A stretch of 14,923 nt of DNA from Kiritimatiellia bacterium (GTDB taxonomy: Bacteria > Verrucomicrobiota > Kiritimatiellia > RFP12 > UBA1067). The notes under the pieces were generated by a model that was given only the letters and a program-made list of their open reading frames with translations, was not told the DNA's origin and ran no database searches. Of the stretch, positions 13,348 through 14,923 are shown in pieces. The stretch is taken from assembly GCA_016296065.1 (NCBI GenBank), contig JAEDKA010000072.1:1-14923 (forward strand), read 5' to 3'. The position numbers and the translations under genes are program-made. Numbering within the stretch: the stretch's first letter is position 1; each line of letters begins with the position of its first letter.

Positions 13348-14217
13348 AGGCTCGATGTGGACCACGGCGTCTGTCACGCCTATGCCGGAGGCGGTGAGCG
13401 CATCGGAGACAGCGTGGCCTATGTCATGTCCCTCCGCGACGGAAAGCCCTGCGTCCACATGCACGTGCAGGTCTGCCGCGAACGCGCCACCGTAGCGGCG
13501 TACGCGCACCTTGTGCACCGTCACCACGCCAGGCACGCCCTGGGCGATCGAGGCGACCTCGCTTGCCTTGTCCTCGATGTCCGCGTCCATGAGCTCCTGC
13601 AGCGCGGGGTGCGCTATCTCCCAGGCGACGCGAACGATGAAAAGCGACACGATTAGCGCGCCCACGGCGTCCATCCAGTGCATGGACGGCATGAAGTGCG
13701 CCAAGGCGATGGCAATCGCGACGGGAACGGAGCTTATCGCGTCCGATCTGTGGTGCCACGCATTCGCCTCGAGCGCCTGCGAGTTGATGGTCCGCGCGAC
13801 GCGGCGCGTCCACCGGAAGATCCATTCCTTCGCGAATATCGAGACTATCGCGCAGAAGAGCGCCGGCAGTCCGGGAGGGGAATGCTCCGCCGCGCCGAAC
13901 GACCGGACGGCGTGCGCGGCGAGTTCATAGGCGACGCCCGTCAGGACGAGCGAGATGAAAAGCGTCACGAGGGCCTCGATCTTTCCGTGTCCGTACGGAT
14001 GCTCCTCGTCTGCCGGGGCGGTCCAGTAGCGCACGCCGAGCGCGACCGAGATGTCCGTCAGCAGGTCGGAGACCGAATGCACCGCGTCGGCGATAAGCGC
14101 CTGGGATGCGAACGCGAAGCCGGCGAAGCCCTTCAGCGCCGCCACCGCGACGTTGACGGCCATGCCGGCGTATGTGACGCGCCGGACCTCCCTGACTGTT
14201 GCTGCTTGCTGGTACAT
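13336..14217 (-). CDS. Cation diffusion facilitator (CDF) family metal transporter
   Basis: 293 aa from the ATG at 14217-14215 (MYQQAATVREVRR). The frame is open further upstream, but the conserved CDF region begins here. The metal site is recognisable: helix 2 ADAVHSVSD and helix 5 NAWHHRSD, i.e. D-x3-D and H-x3-D, as in Zn/Fe(II)/Co exporters. GHGKIEAL follows helix 2 as in the family. The C-terminal cytoplasmic ferredoxin-like domain is complete (VHKVRVRRYGG, ADLHVHVDAGLSV, HDIGHAVSDAL, DAVVHIEPA). It exports divalent metal against protons from the cytoplasm. It is monocistronic and convergent with GH31. Its -10 lies only 7 bases before the ATG, so the mRNA is nearly leaderless and lacks a ribosome binding site. 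Confidence 0.94.
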   Translation of the reverse strand: MYQQAATVREVRRVTYAGMAVNVAVAALKGFAGFAFASQALIADAVHSVSDLLTDISVALGVRYWTAPADEEHPYGHGKIEALVTLFISLVLTGVAYELAAHAVRSFGAAEHSPPGLPALFCAIVSIFAKEWIFRWTRRVARTINSQALEANAWHHRSDAISSVPVAIAIALAHFMPSMHWMDAVGALIVSLFIVRVAWEIAHPALQELMDADIEDKASEVASIAQGVPGVVTVHKVRVRRYGGAFAADLHVHVDAGLSVAEGHDIGHAVSDALTASGIGVTDAVVHIEPARR

Positions 14218-14224
14218 GGCCAAT

Positions 14225-14233
14225 ATTATACCA
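14225..14233 (-). promoter_or_regulatory. Promoter of the CDF gene (leaderless)
   Basis: On the minus strand TGGTATAAT occupies 14233-14225, followed by ATTGGCC and the ATG at 14217. Transcription would begin at about 14218, one base from the start codon. No clear -35 was found; the extended -10 may compensate. Confidence 0.65.
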
Positions 14234-14344
14234 CGAAACGGCCCGGCATAGTCTGTGTTGGCATATTTTGCGCCTTCGACGCAACCCGCCGCTTCCAGTT
14301 CTCCGGCAGATTGCTCGACCGCAACTACAAGCACGGCAAATAAC

Positions 14345-14391
14345 GCGGCAGATGTGCCGCGCGAAATGGTATAATATCTGCATAAGCAGAT
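14345..14391 (+). promoter_or_regulatory. Promoter with flanking palindromes before the small broken ORF
   Basis: An extended -10 TGGTATAAT (14367-14375) lies between two perfect inverted repeats: GCGGCA-GATG-TGCCGC (14345-14360), near the -35 position, and ATCTGC-ATAA-GCAGAT (14376-14391), covering the expected start of transcription and the first bases of the ATG at 14390. The two palindromes are good operator candidates, or the second is a 5' RNA hairpin. Confidence 0.55.
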
Positions 14392-14596
14392 GAAACATTT
14401 CGGTTGATGCGGAACTGCGTTGCTGATTGCGGCGGCGGTTGTGGTTGCTTTGGGCGAGCGGCATCCAGTGCCGTTGCCGGATGTGCCGGTGGCGCAGACG
14501 CCCGCCGAGGTGCGCGTCAAGACGGTGAAGCGGGTCAATGTCGCATTGGTGTCGGTCATCGGCGCGATAGTGCGAATCTACATTGACGGAAGTTGA
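14390..14596 (+). pseudogene. Small membrane or secreted protein ORF interrupted by TGA
   Basis: ATG 14390 starts MKHFG, then TGA (14405-14407), after which the same frame continues with CGTALLIAAAVVVALGE, Pro/Val-rich sequence and a second hydrophobic stretch (VNVALVSVIGAIV), to TGA 14594-14596. Charged start plus hydrophobic core reads like a signal peptide cut by a nonsense codon. It sits about 8 nt after a predicted start of transcription. It may be a pseudogene, a sequencing error, or start again at TTG 14420. Other genes here end with TGA, so a general code change is excluded. No family recognised; 62 codons remain after the stop. Confidence 0.4.
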
Positions 14597-14625
14597 GTTT
14601 TTGCTAAAGTTTGCCGCGTCTAATC

Positions 14626-14665
14626 TCCTACAGTTTTGCAGGGGATTTGTAGGAAAATTGTAGGA
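14626..14665 (+). repeat. TGTAGGA repeats upstream of the last gene
   Basis: TCCTACA (14626-14632) is the reverse complement of TGTAGGA, found twice downstream (14648-14654 and 14659-14665, 11 bp apart, one helical turn). A/T-rich sequence with a -10-like TATATT/TATTAT (14675-14682) follows, so these may be regulator sites for the gene at 14752. Confidence 0.4.
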
Positions 14666-14751
14666 ATTCTTTTCTATATTATTGCGCGTGTTCAGACCAG
14701 GTTGTGCCATGAACACGAGAACAACAACTAATGTAGACATGGAGTAGGACT

Positions 14752-14923
14752 ATGAAAAGCGGAATCAGTCTTGGTCTTGCCGCCGCTTCGGCGGTGTCGA
14801 TCGCGCTTTGCTGCGGCGAATCTTGGGGTTCGGATACCTACCTCAACCTTCCGCCGAAGTGCAAGGATCCGGACAAGAAATGCGATTGCGAGAACGGCAA
14901 TCAAGTGCAAAACGGATGCATCA
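14752..14923 (+). CDS. Secreted protein, N-terminal part (runs off the window)
   Basis: 57 codons are present. A signal peptide (MKSGISLGLAAASAVSIALCC) is followed by GESWGSDTYLNLPPK and a Cys-rich stretch (CKDPDKKCDCENGN, then QNGC). GGAG (14741-14744) lies 7 bases before ATG 14752. A Cys pair inside the signal peptide could be a lipoprotein-type acylation site, though the surrounding residues (IALCCG) only loosely fit a lipobox. The Cys/Asp/Asn-rich start resembles large secreted proteins, possibly of the RHS/YD type, but too little is visible to name it. Confidence 0.75.
   Translation, partial: MKSGISLGLAAASAVSIALCCGESWGSDTYLNLPPKCKDPDKKCDCENGNQVQNGCI

Noticed and set aside
14218..14559. 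N-terminal extension of the CDF protein to 14559
   Set aside because: The extension has no CDF similarity and contains the promoter of the gene itself as well as the promoter of the opposite ORF.
14404..14586. Alternative small ORF (TTG/ATG start) with Cys/Gly-rich product
   Set aside because: Its composition is that of an out-of-frame reading of the hydrophobic ORF; no start signal or domain.

Overview
The window looks like a chromosomal segment of an animal-gut or polysaccharide-degrading member of the PVC superphylum, most like Kiritimatiellae. This is inferred from the gene families present (DUF4838 protein, FGE-like secreted protein, GH31, GPH symporter, large beta-helix surface protein) and the fairly high GC content. 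The 16S fragment is too short to place the organism.

Layout. Positions 1-46 are the 3' end of a 16S rRNA gene. It is followed by hairpins and no tRNA or 23S gene, so the 16S appears unlinked. From about 216 to 6284 runs a tight plus-strand operon of five genes: a secreted protein of unknown function, a secreted FGE/SUMF1-like protein, a secreted DUF4838 protein, a GntR-type regulator with a LacI-like sensor domain, and a GPH-family sugar symporter. The 6400-8607 gene has its own promoter and encodes a secreted beta-helix protein with internal duplication. From 8655 to 11110 two ~240-bp direct repeats, each holding the tail of a lost secreted protein, a terminator, a promoter and the signal-peptide start of a GH31 gene, flank an AAA/DUF234 ATPase gene. 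The left copy leads into a decayed GH31 remnant and the right copy into an intact GH31 glycosidase (11049-13322). A cation diffusion facilitator gene converges on GH31 (13336-14217, minus). The last part holds a small ORF broken by an in-frame TGA and the start of a secreted protein that runs off the window.

How the genes work together (inference): the secreted DUF4838 and GH31 proteins would act on glycans outside the cytoplasm, the GPH symporter would import products, and the GntR/LacI hybrid would sense a ligand and control the operon. The FGE-like and beta-helix proteins are probably surface or periplasmic accessory or binding proteins.

Most notable: (1) the GPH symporter seems to have its transmembrane blocks in permuted order (1-5, 8-11, 6-7, 12); (2) a 30-bp palindromic repeat is found, identical and in the same reading frame, inside both the DUF4838 and GPH genes, and sits at the permutation junction; (3) four octamers in alternating orientation at 26-27 bp spacing cover the ATPase promoter; (4) direct repeats flank that ATPase gene; (5) eight putative promoters all carry an extended -10 (TGnTAnAAT-like), one of them giving a nearly leaderless mRNA.
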